Source: Mycobacterium colombiense
GTDB lineage: Bacteria > Actinomycetota > Actinomycetes > Mycobacteriales > Mycobacteriaceae
NCBI RefSeq assembly: GCF_001672755.1
Contig: NZ_LZKI01000119.1
Location: forward strand, 33,807-97,806
Direction: 5' to 3'
Length of the DNA: 64,000 nucleotides
Made by a program: the position numbers and the translations under genes. Below are positions 1 to 13,493 of this stretch, one piece after another (the first letter of the stretch is position 1; each line of letters starts with the position of its first letter). Below the pieces are notes generated by a model that ran no database searches, was not told the origin of the DNA, and saw only the letters and a list, made by a program, of their open reading frames with translations.

Positions 1-43
1 GCCGCATTGCCGGGCACTCTAGAGCCCCTCGTACGGCGGAAAC

Positions 44-2566
<2,523 letters not shown>

Positions 2567-2602
2567 CGCTTTGACGCAGCCCGCACCGGCCCGGGCGGCC
2601 GA

Positions 2603-3025
2603 TCACGCCTCGAGGCGACGCAACCCCAGGTATTGCAGGCCCGCGAACGCCGCCGTGTACACGCCGCTGGCCAGAGTCAACGCGACGCCGGTGCCGGTCA
2701 GCGGCAGCGCTTCGGCGGCCACGATCGCGGCCAGCGTGAACGCGACGTTGACCGTCACGACACTGATACCGAGACGCCGCAGCTCCGGCAGCGCCCCGAG
2801 ACTGAACACCAGCAGGCCGGCGATCACGAACACCACGCCCACGGTGTATTCCTGGAAGGACGTCAGGCCGGTCAGCGACGAGATCGGGTCGGCGAAAAAG
2901 GCGATGGCCAACCCGCACAACCCCGTCAGGGTCGCGTCGGCACGCACGGCAAAACGCAACAGCGAGTCCGTCGAGTCGTAGAGGGGCCGGGTCGGGATGC
3001 TTGAAACACCGGTAATCGAGCTCAT
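2603..3025 (-). CDS. Small four-helix membrane protein of unknown function
   Basis: A 140-residue protein with four hydrophobic segments separated by short loops (LTGLCGLAIAFFADP, YTVGVVFVIAGLLVFSLGAL, ISVVTVNVAFTLAAIVAAEA and a last helix near the C terminus). I recognise no enzyme motif. The frame is open further upstream, but the ATG at 3025 follows a GAGGAG Shine-Dalgarno at good spacing, so I start there. It is convergent with coaA, with 36 bp between the stops. Function unknown; a member of the short integral membrane protein families of actinobacteria. Confidence 0.75.
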   Translation of the reverse strand: MSSITGVSSIPTRPLYDSTDSLLRFAVRADATLTGLCGLAIAFFADPISSLTGLTSFQEYTVGVVFVIAGLLVFSLGALPELRRLGISVVTVNVAFTLAAIVAAEALPLTGTGVALTLASGVYTAAFAGLQYLGLRRLEA

Positions 3026-3275
3026 GTGTTTACTCCTCGCGATGGCGGGTTGGGTCGAACAGCTTTGAGGGTGCCGCCAGTGCACTGCCATATCGACTCG
3101 TGGCGCTGCCAACTACTGCCACGGATACAACGACGAGGGGGTTCACCCGACTATTCCCGTCGGCGGGTGAATATTTGACACGCGCCAGTCGCGAAGGCTC
3201 AGCGGCCCCACGAGTCACAGCTACACGGGGCACAGCTCTGGGCCGTCGGCGACCGCGGTAACTCCTGCACCCGTT

Positions 3276-4646
3276 CTAGTCGCTGGGGACCGGGACCCGG
3301 CCGCGGAGGTCGGCGGCGATCAGCCGGGCGGCGGCGTTCTGCCAGTTGTGCAGCGAGCGCTGGGGAACCTCGGTGACGAACCACTGCCAGGCCTGCCGGG
3401 CGATCGGGTCCAGACCCGAGGCGGTGGCGTTCTGCGCGTACGCGCGCACCCCGACCACGTAGGGGAAATACAGCGAGTTGTAGTACCGCCACTCCTCGGT
3501 GGTCCCGAAGTCGCCGCCGTCGCGCGGCTTGAGCCGCGCTATGCCGTCGGCCAGCACGGCCTTGAGTTCGTTGGCCCGCTCGATCGGTTGGTCGGTTGCT
3601 CCTCGGGCGGCCAGCCGCTCGTCGATCACCGGCAACGCGGTCAGCGGGCTGGCGACCAGCTTGGTCAGGTCGCCGTAATGGCCCAGGGCACGACGGGTGA
3701 GTCTGGCGAAGGTGACGTCGTCGACGCCGGCCAGCGGATGCTCCTGGCGCAGCGGTAGCGCCGCCCCGGTATGGCGCAGCGCGGCCCGATCCGCCCGCAG
3801 CGCAGGCGATTTCGAGAATGCCAGCCGGTCGAGCAGCCCGGCCAGCGGATCGGCGAGCACCTGCACGGTGATCGCGATCGCGAGGCTGGTGAACAGCAGC
3901 ACGGTTAGCGCCGTCTTCGCGCCGGGCTCGTCGTGGGTCACCGCCAACCCGATCAGCGCCTGGCCGCCGAACAGCACCGCCACCGCCACCGAACCGGCGA
4001 ACGAGCGCAGCATGTCGGCGCGCAGCGCGTGGCCCTCGTCGAACGCGTCCCACAGGGCGACGGCGACCCCGAGCCCAAGGACGTCGCAACTCGTCGACGC
4101 CAGCGCAACCCAACTGGGTACCAGGCCCAGCGGGATGACCAGGATTGCGTTGCTCAGCGCGAAGAACAGGGTGGCGGTGACGGCGAGTCCCACGGCCGGC
4201 CTCGGGCGCCGCGGGCGGCGCAGCGCGACGACCATCGCGGCGAGCGTCGACACCGAGATCACCGCGAACATCAGCCAGTGACCCGGGCGCAGCGGCCCGT
4301 CGACGCTGCCGGCCAGCGCCGCCCCGAACAGGGTCAGCGCGGCCATCCCGACCACGAGTAGCACCTCGCGGGTGCGTGAGCGGAAGCCGTCGCTGGGCCG
4401 GGACAGCTCGACGAGCACCGCGAACCACGCCACGCCGGGGATGGCCGTCAGGTAGATCTCGACTCGGCTCAGCAGCTGGGCATGCCCGGGGTTGGCGGTC
4501 CGAACCGCGTCCAGGCCCACCACGAGCGCGAATCCGCACAGCCCGATCGCCGCCAGCGCGAGGACGCGTTTGCGCGGATCGCGGGCGGCCAGATACAGGC
4601 CCAGCCAGGCGCTCAGCGTGAATACCACCGCCGACAGCGCAGCCAT
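3276..4646 (-). CDS. Polytopic membrane protein with sensor-like N-terminal half, function unknown
   Basis: 456 residues. About nine hydrophobic segments occupy the first ~290 residues; a soluble C-terminal region of ~165 residues follows (WRYYNSLYFPYVVGVRAYAQ, RQAWQWFVTEVPQRSLHNWQ). The first seven helices recall the 7TM input domains found at the N terminus of some bacterial kinases and regulators, but no kinase, GGDEF or HTH domain follows. A second frame overlapping this one (3199-4539) is low-complexity Arg/Ala-rich and was judged a shadow. The gene sits between the cis-prenyltransferase and coaA, where M. tuberculosis has PE_PGRS and cellulase genes. Function unknown. Confidence 0.72.
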   Translation of the reverse strand: MAALSAVVFTLSAWLGLYLAARDPRKRVLALAAIGLCGFALVVGLDAVRTANPGHAQLLSRVEIYLTAIPGVAWFAVLVELSRPSDGFRSRTREVLLVVGMAALTLFGAALAGSVDGPLRPGHWLMFAVISVSTLAAMVVALRRPRRPRPAVGLAVTATLFFALSNAILVIPLGLVPSWVALASTSCDVLGLGVAVALWDAFDEGHALRADMLRSFAGSVAVAVLFGGQALIGLAVTHDEPGAKTALTVLLFTSLAIAITVQVLADPLAGLLDRLAFSKSPALRADRAALRHTGAALPLRQEHPLAGVDDVTFARLTRRALGHYGDLTKLVASPLTALPVIDERLAARGATDQPIERANELKAVLADGIARLKPRDGGDFGTTEEWRYYNSLYFPYVVGVRAYAQNATASGLDPIARQAWQWFVTEVPQRSLHNWQNAAARLIAADLRGRVPVPSD

Positions 4647-4693
4647 GTCCCTAGTGTGGCACGCGCGCGAGCGGGCGCTGAAGGTCTTCGGGG

Positions 4694-5488
4694 CTACTTG
4701 CCGTGCCGGCGATCCCGCCGGCTGTAGTCACGCAGCGCGCGCAAGAAGTCGACGCGGCGGAAGGCCGGCCAGTGCGTTTCGCAGAACCACATCTCCGAAT
4801 ACGCGCTCTGCCACAGCAGGAATCCGGACAGCCGTTGCTCGCCCGAGGTGCGGATCACCAGGTCTGGGTCGGGTTGCCCGGACGTGTAGAGGTTTTCGGA
4901 GATGGCGTCGACGGTCACCGCGTCGACCAGCTCCTCGGCGGTGGCGCCGTTGGCGAGTTCTTTGTTCAGCAACGCACGCACCGCGCCGACGATCTCCTGC
5001 CGGCCGCCGTAGCCGACGGCCACGTTGACGTGAAAGGGCGCGACGCTCGGTGTGGACTCGACCGCACCGCGCAGCCGGCGGGCCGGCTCGTCGCCGAGCA
5101 GTTCCAGGTCTCCCACTGTGCGCACGCTCCAGCGGTTGGCCGGTGCGCAGATCTCCTCCACGACGTCGGTGATGATTTCGATCAGCCCGGCCAGCTCGTC
5201 GGGATCGCGTTGCAGGTTCTCGGTGGACAGCAGGTACACCGTGGTCATTTCGACCCCGGCTTCCTGACACCAGCGCAGCATCTCGGCGATCTTGGACGCG
5301 CCCATCCGGTAGCCGTAGCTGACGTCCTCGTATCCCGCGTCGCGGGCCCACCGCCGGTTCCCGTCGCACAGCACGGCGATGTGCCGCGGCAGCTGGGACT
5401 TCGAGGCGGCCAGGCCCTGCCTCAGCCGCAGCTCGTAGACGCGATACAGCGGCTCTTTGAGGCGCGGCGGGATAATTTCCACGAACAT
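4694..5488 (-). CDS. Short-chain cis-prenyltransferase (Z-farnesyl/undecaprenyl diphosphate synthase family)
   Basis: Adds isopentenyl diphosphate in cis to an allylic diphosphate, giving precursors for the decaprenyl phosphate carriers used in cell-wall assembly. Family signatures are present: HIAVLCDGNRRWA (36-48, catalytic Asp42), YLLSTENLQRDPDEL, and RTSGEQRLSGFLLWQSAYSE near the C terminus. It is very close to M. tuberculosis Rv1086, which was shown to make omega,E,Z-farnesyl diphosphate, so that product is likely here, although automated annotation may call it uppS. The start could be ATG 5488 or the in-frame GTG at 5482; AGGG/GGGTGG lies just upstream. Confidence 0.92.
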   Translation of the reverse strand: MFVEIIPPRLKEPLYRVYELRLRQGLAASKSQLPRHIAVLCDGNRRWARDAGYEDVSYGYRMGASKIAEMLRWCQEAGVEMTTVYLLSTENLQRDPDELAGLIEIITDVVEEICAPANRWSVRTVGDLELLGDEPARRLRGAVESTPSVAPFHVNVAVGYGGRQEIVGAVRALLNKELANGATAEELVDAVTVDAISENLYTSGQPDPDLVIRTSGEQRLSGFLLWQSAYSEMWFCETHWPAFRRVDFLRALRDYSRRDRRHGK

Positions 5489-5653
5489 CCACCCTACTGC
5501 CAGCGGTGATTTATTCACCGGTTCTCATTTCGGCCCGGTCAGCTGAGAAGTCGAGACTGCGCCGTAACCATCCCTGGCTACTGTGGATCCTGAGCAGCCC
5601 CACAGCGACCTTCCCACCGGTATCCCAAGTCGCGAGAACAAGACACAGGAGTC

Positions 5654-6427
5654 ATGAGCAGCCAGACCAGCACCGTCCCCACGCCGGATCCCGAACCCGA
5701 GTCGATCGTTCCGGGCAACACCGTCGAGCAGTTCGTCGAGGGTGCCGCCCAGTTCTTGGGCAAGCCTCGGATGCGCGGCTGGATCCACTTCGTCTCGGCG
5801 TGGCTGGCCATCATCACCGGCGCCACGCTGGTGTCGGTGTCCTGGGCGGTCTCCTCCCCCCGCGCCGGCCACTCGACGCTGGTCTACGCGGCGGCGACGG
5901 TGGCGATGTTCGCGGTCAGCGCCACCTATCACCGGGTGCAGTGGAAGTCGGACGTCGCGCGCAGCCGGATGAAGCGGCTCGACCACTCGATGATCTTCGT
6001 CTTCATCGCCGGCAGCTACACCCCGTTCGCGCGGCTGGTCATGCCGCAGAACACCGGCGTGCTGGTGCAGTGCATCGTGTGGGGTGGCGCGGCGGCCGGC
6101 ATCGCGCTGAAGATGTGCTGGCCGACGGCGCCGCGTTGGGTCGGCGTGCCGCTCTACCTGCTGCTGGGTTGGGTGGCCGTCTGGTTCGCCCCGACGATCC
6201 TGCACCAGGCCGGCGTGGCCGCGATGGTGCTGCTGGCGGTGGGCGGCGTGTTCTACAGCGTCGGCGGCATCTTCTACGGGCTGCGCTGGCCCGACCCATG
6301 GCCGAAGACGTTCGGCTACCACGAGTTCTTCCACGCCTTCACCGCGATCGCGGCGATCCTGCACTACATCGCCATGTGGTTCGCCGTCTTCTACACCAGC
6401 GACCACGCCTGGTTGCTGGGCCGCTAG
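5654..6427 (+). CDS. Hemolysin III family (PAQR-like) membrane protein
   Basis: 257-residue, seven-helix membrane protein of the HlyIII/YqfA (PAQR-related) family. Conserved features are SATYHR after the second helix, [16 protein letters not shown], and [16 protein letters not shown] near the C terminus; in structurally known PAQR members these His/Asp/Ser residues bind zinc. The N-terminal ~40 residues are hydrophilic and Pro/Glu-rich. ATG 5654 follows AGGAG. It corresponds to M. tuberculosis Rv1085c. Its true role in mycobacteria is unknown; haemolytic activity should not be assumed. Its TAG overlaps the reverse-strand stop of the next gene (CTAG). Confidence 0.9.
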   Translation: MSSQTSTVPTPDPEPESIVPGNTVEQFVEGAAQFLGKPRMRGWIHFVSAWLAIITGATLVSVSWAVSSPRAGHSTLVYAAATVAMFAVSATYHRVQWKSDVARSRMKRLDHSMIFVFIAGSYTPFARLVMPQNTGVLVQCIVWGGAAAGIALKMCWPTAPRWVGVPLYLLLGWVAVWFAPTILHQAGVAAMVLLAVGGVFYSVGGIFYGLRWPDPWPKTFGYHEFFHAFTAIAAILHYIAMWFAVFYTSDHAWLLGR

Positions 6428-6807
6428 GCCGGGGCGACGTCGTCCTCCGGCGACCAGTACGCCTTCATCGAGGCGATCTTGCCTTCGGCGTCGAAGACCA
6501 TGACGTCGATCGGCTCGATCACCATTCGGTGCTCGCCCGCTTTCACCGTCAGTCGGAATTGGAAGGCCGCCTCGTTGCCGGCGACACGCAGCGTCAGCAG
6601 TTCGCATTCGCGCTGCAGGTCGTTGACCGCGGAGTAGAAGCCGTGGATGGCCTGCCGGCCGATATGCACCTCGCCGCCGACAGGATCCTCGACGGTGGCG
6701 TCGTCGGCGTACAACTCGACCAAGTCATCGGCGCTGCCCTTGGCGACCAACTCGATGTAGCGGTTGACCGTGCTTTTGATCGCTTCGGTCTTGGCGGCAT
6801 TCGGCAT
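6424..6807 (-). CDS. Ketosteroid isomerase-like (SnoaL fold) protein
   Basis: 127 residues of the NTF2-like steroid delta-isomerase family, whose model members move the C5-C6 double bond of 3-ketosteroids to C4-C5. Tyr17, Asp41 and Asp101 fall where Tyr16, Asp40 and Asp103 do in the Pseudomonas putida enzyme, in contexts [17 protein letters not shown] and [10 protein letters not shown], so the catalytic triad seems intact. A role in sterol or other ketone metabolism is plausible but the substrate is inferred. The ATG at 6807 lacks a Shine-Dalgarno but has a TACCCT hexamer 7 nt upstream. It is not part of the conserved core as I recall it from M. tuberculosis. Confidence 0.85.
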   Translation of the reverse strand: MPNAAKTEAIKSTVNRYIELVAKGSADDLVELYADDATVEDPVGGEVHIGRQAIHGFYSAVNDLQRECELLTLRVAGNEAAFQFRLTVKAGEHRMVIEPIDVMVFDAEGKIASMKAYWSPEDDVAPA

Positions 6808-6814
6808 GGGAGGC

Positions 6815-6820
6815 AGGGTA
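6815..6820 (-). promoter_or_regulatory. Candidate -10 element of the ketosteroid isomerase gene
   Basis: Minus-strand TACCCT (TANNNT) lies exactly 7 nt before the ATG at 6807, so transcription would start at or next to the start codon. The -35 region would fall inside the first copy of the adjoining 56-bp tandem repeat. Confidence 0.4.
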
Positions 6821-6826
6821 ACCCCG

Positions 6827-6994
6827 CTTCAGTGGTGATCGCCAGCACGGCACGGCCGGGCGCAGCGGGTCACCACCATCGGCTTCAGTGGTGATCGCCA
6901 GCACGGCACCGCCGGGCGCAGCGGGTCACCACCATCGGCTTCAGTGGTGATCGCCAGCACGGCACCGCCGGGCGCAGAGGGTCACCACCATCGG
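6827..6994. repeat. Three tandem copies of a 56-bp repeat (VNTR/MIRU-like)
   Basis: Three head-to-tail copies begin at 6827, 6883 and 6939, each exactly 56 bp and near identical (differences: CACGGCC versus CACCGCC in copy 1, and CAGAGGG versus CAGCGGG in copy 3). Each unit holds an inverted repeat, GTGGTGA near its start and TCACCAC near its end, so each could fold as a hairpin. The array fills the whole gap between the ketosteroid isomerase promoter and the 3' end of the thioredoxin-domain gene. 56 is not a multiple of three and the array is non-coding. Confidence 0.95.
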
Positions 6995-6996
6995 CA

Positions 6997-8998
<2,002 letters not shown>

Positions 8999-9012
<14 letters not shown>

Positions 9013-9310
9013 CGCCGGGTCCCGGGGCTCGCGGCGAGCCGTCCGCCTGGTCGGGGGCGGCGCCGCCGTCGACCGCGTCGGTGCCCTCGTCGGCGGCCTG
9101 GTCCGGTTCGGGGTGCTTGGGATCAAACGATTCCGGCACCTTCTTCAGCTGCCGGTTCATCGACCGCAGCAGAAACAGCGTGCTGATCAGGAGCAGCACG
9201 ACGATTAGCAGCCCGACCGGGCTGGCCTTGCCGAAATCGGGGCCGGTGTGGTGCGGCGGGCCGTCGGCCTGCCAGCCGGCGGCGGTCACAAGCAGATAGA
9301 GGTGATTCAC
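8999..9310 (-). CDS. Small single-helix membrane protein (Rv1083-like)
   Basis: 103 residues beginning at GTG 9310, which overlaps the mca stop in a GTGA. One transmembrane helix ([20 protein letters not shown], about 31-50) is preceded by [17 protein letters not shown] and followed by a basic stretch and a long acidic, Asp/Glu/Pro-rich tail ([16 protein letters not shown]). It is the counterpart of M. tuberculosis Rv1083. Function unknown. Its overlaps with mca on one side and the CHWC protein on the other suggest it acts with them, for example as a membrane anchor; that is inference. Confidence 0.85.
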
Positions 9311-10179
9311 TGGTCGCTCTCGATTCCGGCGAACAGGTCGTCCTCGGGCAGCCGGGCCGGGACTCGCGATCGCGCCAACTCGAATTCCTCGGTGGGCCAA
9401 AGCCGTTGCTGCCACGCGATGGGAGCGGCAAAGAAGTCGTGGTCGGGGTCGATCTGGGTGGTGTGCGCGCGCAGCGCGTCGTCGCGCTGACTGAAGTACG
9501 CCGAGCACTCGACCCGCGTGGTGACCCGCGACTCGAACGGGTCGTGTTTGGCGTCCCAGTGTTCGAGCCACTTCTTGAACGGGGGTTCTTGACCGTGCTT
9601 GATGGCTTCGTCGTGCAGCAACTGCATCCGGGCGCGCAGGAACCCGTGGTTGTAGTAAAGCTTCGACACCGTCCACGGCTCACCGGCGTCCGGAAAGAGC
9701 CGGTAATCGCCTGCCGCCTCGAACGCGCCGACCGAAACCTGGTGGCAGCGAATGTGATCGGGGTGGGGGTAGCCGCCGTTCTCGTCGTACGTGGTCATCA
9801 CGTGCGGACGGAACTCGCGGACCACGCGGACCAGCGCCTCGACCGACTCCTCCAGCGGCACCAGCGCGAAACAGCCCTCGGGCAACGGCGGCGGCGGGTC
9901 ACCCTGGGGCAGCCCGGAGTCGACGAAACCCAGCCAGGTGTGCTCAACCCCGAGTATCTCGGCGGCCTTGGCCATCTCGTCACGGCGGATTTCGGCGATG
10001 TGTCCATGCACCTCGGGCAGGTCCATCGCCGGGTTGAGAATGTCGCCGCGCTCGCCGCCGGTCAACGTCACCACCAGCACCCGGTGGCCCTCGTCGGCGT
10101 AGCGGGCCAGGGTGGCCGCGCCCTTGCTGGACTCGTCGTCGGGGTGGGCGTGCACCGCCATCAACCGCAATTCGCTCAC
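9307..10179 (-). CDS. mca: Mycothiol S-conjugate amidase
   Basis: Zinc amidase that cleaves mycothiol S-conjugates to a mercapturic acid, which is exported, and GlcN-Ins, which is recycled; a main detoxification route in mycobacteria. The LmbE/PIG-L metal motif HAHPDDE (10-16) and the downstream [18 protein letters not shown] are both present. Of two GTG candidates (10194 and 10179) I prefer 10179 because AAGGGAG sits 4 nt ahead and known Mca starts with the equivalent [14 protein letters not shown]. The product is 290 residues, close to the ~288 of M. tuberculosis Rv1082. The last codon overlaps the next gene's GTG. Confidence 0.95.
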   Translation of the reverse strand: MSELRLMAVHAHPDDESSKGAATLARYADEGHRVLVVTLTGGERGDILNPAMDLPEVHGHIAEIRRDEMAKAAEILGVEHTWLGFVDSGLPQGDPPPPLPEGCFALVPLEESVEALVRVVREFRPHVMTTYDENGGYPHPDHIRCHQVSVGAFEAAGDYRLFPDAGEPWTVSKLYYNHGFLRARMQLLHDEAIKHGQEPPFKKWLEHWDAKHDPFESRVTTRVECSAYFSQRDDALRAHTTQIDPDHDFFAAPIAWQQRLWPTEEFELARSRVPARLPEDDLFAGIESDQ

Positions 10180-10301
10180 GTGCTCCCTTGTCACCTCTGG
10201 TGGTCGCCCGGTCTGACCCTATAATTCCAGTTCCGACTTCGTCGCATGCCGTCGGCTCGTGCCCGGCGGTCGACAACCAGGCAAAACAGGCACAACCAGG
10301 T

Positions 10302-10736
10302 ATGACCGAAACCCCGATTTCTCGTCCGGAGGCCCGCTACGGACGCTCCCGGCTGTCGCGTATCCCCCGGCGGTGGGTGATCGCCGCACTGGGCGCGTTG
10401 GTGATCGCGGCGGGACTCGTCATCGCCGTCATCGGTTATCACCGGTTCGGCACGAGCGACGTCAAGGGCACGATGGCCGGCTACCGGGTGATCGACGACC
10501 AGACGGCCTCGATAACGATCAGCGTGACGCGATCGGATCCGTCGCGGCCGGTGGACTGCATCGTGCGGGTCCGCGCGCAGGACGGCAGCGAGACGGGCCG
10601 ACGTGAGCTGCTGGTCCCGCCGTCGGACGCGGCTACTGTTCAGGTGACCACGACGGTGAAATCCTTCGAACCGCCGGTGGTGGCCGACATCTATGGTTGC
10701 GGCACCGATGTGCCCGCCTACCTGCGCCCGGCGTGA
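10302..10736 (+). CDS. DUF4307 single-pass membrane protein (Rv1081c-like)
   Basis: 144 residues: a short basic N terminus, one transmembrane helix (WVIAALGALVIAAGLVIAVI, about 25-44), then an extracytoplasmic beta-rich domain with two cysteines (PVDCIVRVRAQ and DIYGCGTDVPAYL) that might form a disulfide. It matches the DUF4307 family seen next to greA and mca in mycobacteria (Rv1081c). Function unknown. The ATG at 10302 was chosen over upstream in-frame starts, which would extend into the divergent mca promoter. Confidence 0.85.
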   Translation: MTETPISRPEARYGRSRLSRIPRRWVIAALGALVIAAGLVIAVIGYHRFGTSDVKGTMAGYRVIDDQTASITISVTRSDPSRPVDCIVRVRAQDGSETGRRELLVPPSDAATVQVTTTVKSFEPPVVADIYGCGTDVPAYLRPA

Positions 10737-10957
10737 CCGCCCGATCCACGGCGAACTGCGAATATGGGGTCATCAAATGTTTGCGCGGTGGTAACATGGA
10801 TGAATGCACGGTTCCGGTTGGGGCCGTGTTGCTGCATTAGCGACCGTGAGCAAAACGGAGCCGGCAGCACACGGGGAGGGACCCGCACGCTCCGGGGCGG
10901 CGGAGCTAACAGGACTTAACGCGAACTCGCGAAACAACATACGAGGAGCACGACGAG

Positions 10958-11452
10958 ATGACGGACACTTCCGTGACCTGGCTGACCCAGGAGTCACACG
11001 ATCGACTCAAGGCCGAGCTCGATCACTTGATCGCGAATCGTCCGGTCATCGCCGCGGAGATCAACGACCGCCGCGAGGAGGGTGACCTGCGCGAGAACGG
11101 CGGCTACCACGCCGCCCGTGAAGAGCAGGGTCAGCAGGAGGCCCGCATCCGTCAGCTGCAGGATCTGCTCAACAACGCCAAGGTCGGCGAGGCGCCCAAG
11201 CAGTCCGGCGTCGCACTGCCCGGCTCGGTGGTGAAGGTCTACTACAACGGCGACAAGTCCGACACGGAGACTTTCCTGATCGCCACCCGCCAGGAGGGCG
11301 TCAACGACGGCAAGCTCGAGGTGTACTCGCCCAATTCACCGCTGGGCGGCGCCCTGATCGACGCCAAGGAAGGCGAGACCCGCACCTACGTGGTGCCCAA
11401 CGGCAACACCGTCGAGGTCACGCTGGTCAGCGCGGAGCCCTACCACTCCTGA
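10958..11452 (+). CDS. greA: Transcription elongation factor GreA
   Basis: Inserts its coiled coil into the RNA polymerase secondary channel and stimulates cleavage of backtracked RNA. 164 residues: the N-terminal coiled coil runs to about residue 78 with the acidic tip [14 protein letters not shown], and the FKBP-like C-terminal domain includes [17 protein letters not shown]. It matches mycobacterial GreA (Rv1080c). The start follows GAGGAGCACGACG. The upstream 220 bp holds no gene and probably the promoter and leader. It is convergent with metB. Confidence 0.97.
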   Translation: MTDTSVTWLTQESHDRLKAELDHLIANRPVIAAEINDRREEGDLRENGGYHAAREEQGQQEARIRQLQDLLNNAKVGEAPKQSGVALPGSVVKVYYNGDKSDTETFLIATRQEGVNDGKLEVYSPNSPLGGALIDAKEGETRTYVVPNGNTVEVTLVSAEPYHS

Positions 11453-11472
11453 TCTAGCCTCACTTCCGCGAG

Positions 11473-11490
11473 TGCCCGGCCAGCCGGGCA
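11473..11490. terminator. Possible hairpin terminator between greA and metB
   Basis: TGCCCGGC, a two-base CA, then GCCGGGCA make a perfect 8-bp stem in the 60-bp gap between the convergent greA and metB stops. There is no T-tract, so if it acts as a terminator it is of the U-less type described in mycobacteria. This is weak evidence. Confidence 0.35.
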
Positions 11491-11512
11491 TCCGCACTCC
11501 TGATCGGGGCGT

Positions 11513-12679
11513 CTAGCCCAAGGCGCGATCGAGATCGGCCAGCAGGTCGGCGATGTCTTCGATGCCGACCGACAGGCGCACCAGATCGTCGGGGACCTCC
11601 AATTGCGACCCGGCCGTCGAGGCGTGCGTCATCGCGCTGGGGTGCTCGATCAGCGACTCCACCCCACCCAGCGATTCCGCCAGGATGAACACTCGGGTCT
11701 TGGCGCACAGATCGCGGGCGGCCTCGCGGCCGCCGCGCATGCGGACCGAAACCATGCCGCCGAAGGCACTCATCTGCCGCGCGGCGATCTCATGGCCGGG
11801 GTGAGAGGGCAGGCCGGGATAGAGCACCGCGCTCACCGCCGGGTGGCCTTCAAGGAATTCCGCTACCGCAGAAGCGTTTTCGCTGTGTCGCTGCATGCGC
11901 AACACCAGTGTCTTCAGGCCGCGCATCGTCAGGTAGGCGTCGAATGGGCCGGGTACCGCACCAGCGCCGTTCTGCAGGAAGGCGAACGCCTCGTCCAGCT
12001 CCTGATCGTTGGTGACCAGCGCGCCGCCCACCACGTCGGAGTGCCCACCGATGTATTTGGTGGTCGAGTGCAGCACGATGTCGGCGCCCAGCGTCAACGG
12101 CTGTTGCAGCGCGGGCGAGGCAAAAGTGTTGTCCACCAAGACCTTTGCCGAATTCTGTTGGCCCAGTTCGGCCAGCGCGGCGATGTCGGCGATGGACAGC
12201 AGCGGATTGGTCGGGGTTTCCGCCCAGATCAGCCGGGTTCGCGGCGTGATCGCGGCGGCGACGGCGTCCAGCTCGTGCAGCGCCACCGGCGTGTACTCGA
12301 CGTTCCACCGGGTGAAGACCTTGTCGATCAGCCGGAAGGTGCCGCCGTAGGCGTCGTTCGGGATGACCACATGGTCGCCGGGGCGCAGCACCGCACGCAG
12401 GGCGCAGTCGGTGGCGGCCATGCCCGAACCGAAGGCCCGGCCGTAGGCGCCGTCTTCGACCGCGGCCAGCGCGGCCTCCAGCGCGGCGCGGGTCGGGTTG
12501 CCGGTGCGCGCGTACTCGAACCCGCCGCGCAGGGCGCCGACACCGTCCTGGGCGAAGGTGCTGCTGGCGTAGATCGGGGCGTTCACCGCGCCGGTCGCCG
12601 GATCCGGCCGGTAACCGGCGTGAATCGCTTTGGTGGCCAGCCCGGTGAACTCGGGGTGTCCGGTGCGGTCGTCGCTCAT
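11513..12679 (-). CDS. metB: Cystathionine gamma-synthase
   Basis: PLP enzyme of transsulfuration that joins O-succinylhomoserine (or an acyl analogue) and cysteine into cystathionine. 388 residues with the family signatures YARTGNPTR (56-64), FGSGMAAT (83-90), DNTFASP and the PLP lysine K208 in HSTTKYIGGHSDVVGG. It corresponds to Rv1079. It is 11 bp downstream of the pra-like gene and follows cbs on the same strand, so these three may be co-transcribed. Substrate preference (gamma-synthase versus gamma-lyase) cannot be settled from the sequence alone; gene context favours MetB. Confidence 0.92.
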   Translation of the reverse strand: MSDDRTGHPEFTGLATKAIHAGYRPDPATGAVNAPIYASSTFAQDGVGALRGGFEYARTGNPTRAALEAALAAVEDGAYGRAFGSGMAATDCALRAVLRPGDHVVIPNDAYGGTFRLIDKVFTRWNVEYTPVALHELDAVAAAITPRTRLIWAETPTNPLLSIADIAALAELGQQNSAKVLVDNTFASPALQQPLTLGADIVLHSTTKYIGGHSDVVGGALVTNDQELDEAFAFLQNGAGAVPGPFDAYLTMRGLKTLVLRMQRHSENASAVAEFLEGHPAVSAVLYPGLPSHPGHEIAARQMSAFGGMVSVRMRGGREAARDLCAKTRVFILAESLGGVESLIEHPSAMTHASTAGSQLEVPDDLVRLSVGIEDIADLLADLDRALG

Positions 12680-12690
12680 CGACGATCAGC

Positions 12691-13395
12691 CTAGGTGACG
12701 GCCGGCCTCTCAGCGCCGTCGATCGGCAAGCACACCGTCGTCATGATCTTGTCCGCCAGCGTCTGACGCTTCGAATCCCACAGCGGGAAAAGGAAACCGA
12801 TGAAGCAGATGATCGCGTCGACGAAGTGCGCCAGCGAGCGCACCACCGACAACCCGAACCCGATGGGTTGACCGGTGATCTCGCTGACCACCTTGCACTT
12901 CAGCACCGACTTGCCGACGCTCGACCCGGTGGTGCCCTGCCGGTAGCCGTAATTCCAGATCAGATAGAACAGCCCGATTATCGACGCCAGCCACTGCGCC
13001 ACCATGCCGACGGTCGAGTTCTGGGTGGCGCAGTACTGGTTGACGGCGTACTGCGTGACGTCGGTGATGCAGGCGGTCTGCTGGGTGGCGACCAGGATCG
13101 CGGTGCCGATCCCGTGCACCACGACGTACGGGAGGATGTCGATGATGAACGCCAGCGCGCGGGTGAGCCACGGCGTGTAGTCCTCGGTCGGCAGCGTGCG
13201 GATCGCCGGCCCGGGTGGCGGCGGCGCGTATCCGCCGGCCGACGGCGGGGGCGGCGGGTACGACCCGCCGGGCGGCGGCGGGGGCGGCGGATAGGAACCG
13301 CCGGCGGGCGCCTGCGGAGACGGCTGACCGCCCGGTGGCCCGGGCGACGAGGGAGGTGGCGGGTAAGCGCCGCCGGGCGGCGGTTGATCGGTCAT
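12691..13395 (-). CDS. pra: Proline-rich antigen homologue (RDD-domain membrane protein)
   Basis: 234 residues. The first ~65 are repeats of Pro, Gly, Ser and Tyr (GGSYPPPPPPPGG-like blocks), followed by an RDD membrane domain with about three helices (LTRALAFIIDILPYVVVHGI, VGMVAQWLASIIGLFYLIWN, VVRSLAHFVDAIICFIGFLF). The family arginine/aspartate pattern is visible as R-AFIID. It matches the mycobacterial 36-kDa proline-rich antigen family (Rv1078). The exact role is unknown. The ATG at 13395 is preceded by GGAAGG; a TTG two codons upstream is less likely. Confidence 0.9.
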   Translation of the reverse strand: MTDQPPPGGAYPPPPSSPGPPGGQPSPQAPAGGSYPPPPPPPGGSYPPPPPSAGGYAPPPPGPAIRTLPTEDYTPWLTRALAFIIDILPYVVVHGIGTAILVATQQTACITDVTQYAVNQYCATQNSTVGMVAQWLASIIGLFYLIWNYGYRQGTTGSSVGKSVLKCKVVSEITGQPIGFGLSVVRSLAHFVDAIICFIGFLFPLWDSKRQTLADKIMTTVCLPIDGAERPAVT

Positions 13396-13493
13396 GGGCA
13401 ACCTTCCACTCCGGGTCAGCTGGACCCCTAGCTGGGACAGCCGAAAGAGTACCCGAGCGCGTCGCGCCCCGGCGAGACGCGCGGGGCCGCGAA

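Noticed and set aside
3199..4539. 446-residue minus-strand frame beside the membrane protein
   Set aside because: Arg/Gly/Ala-rich shadow of the true frame; no membrane or domain pattern.
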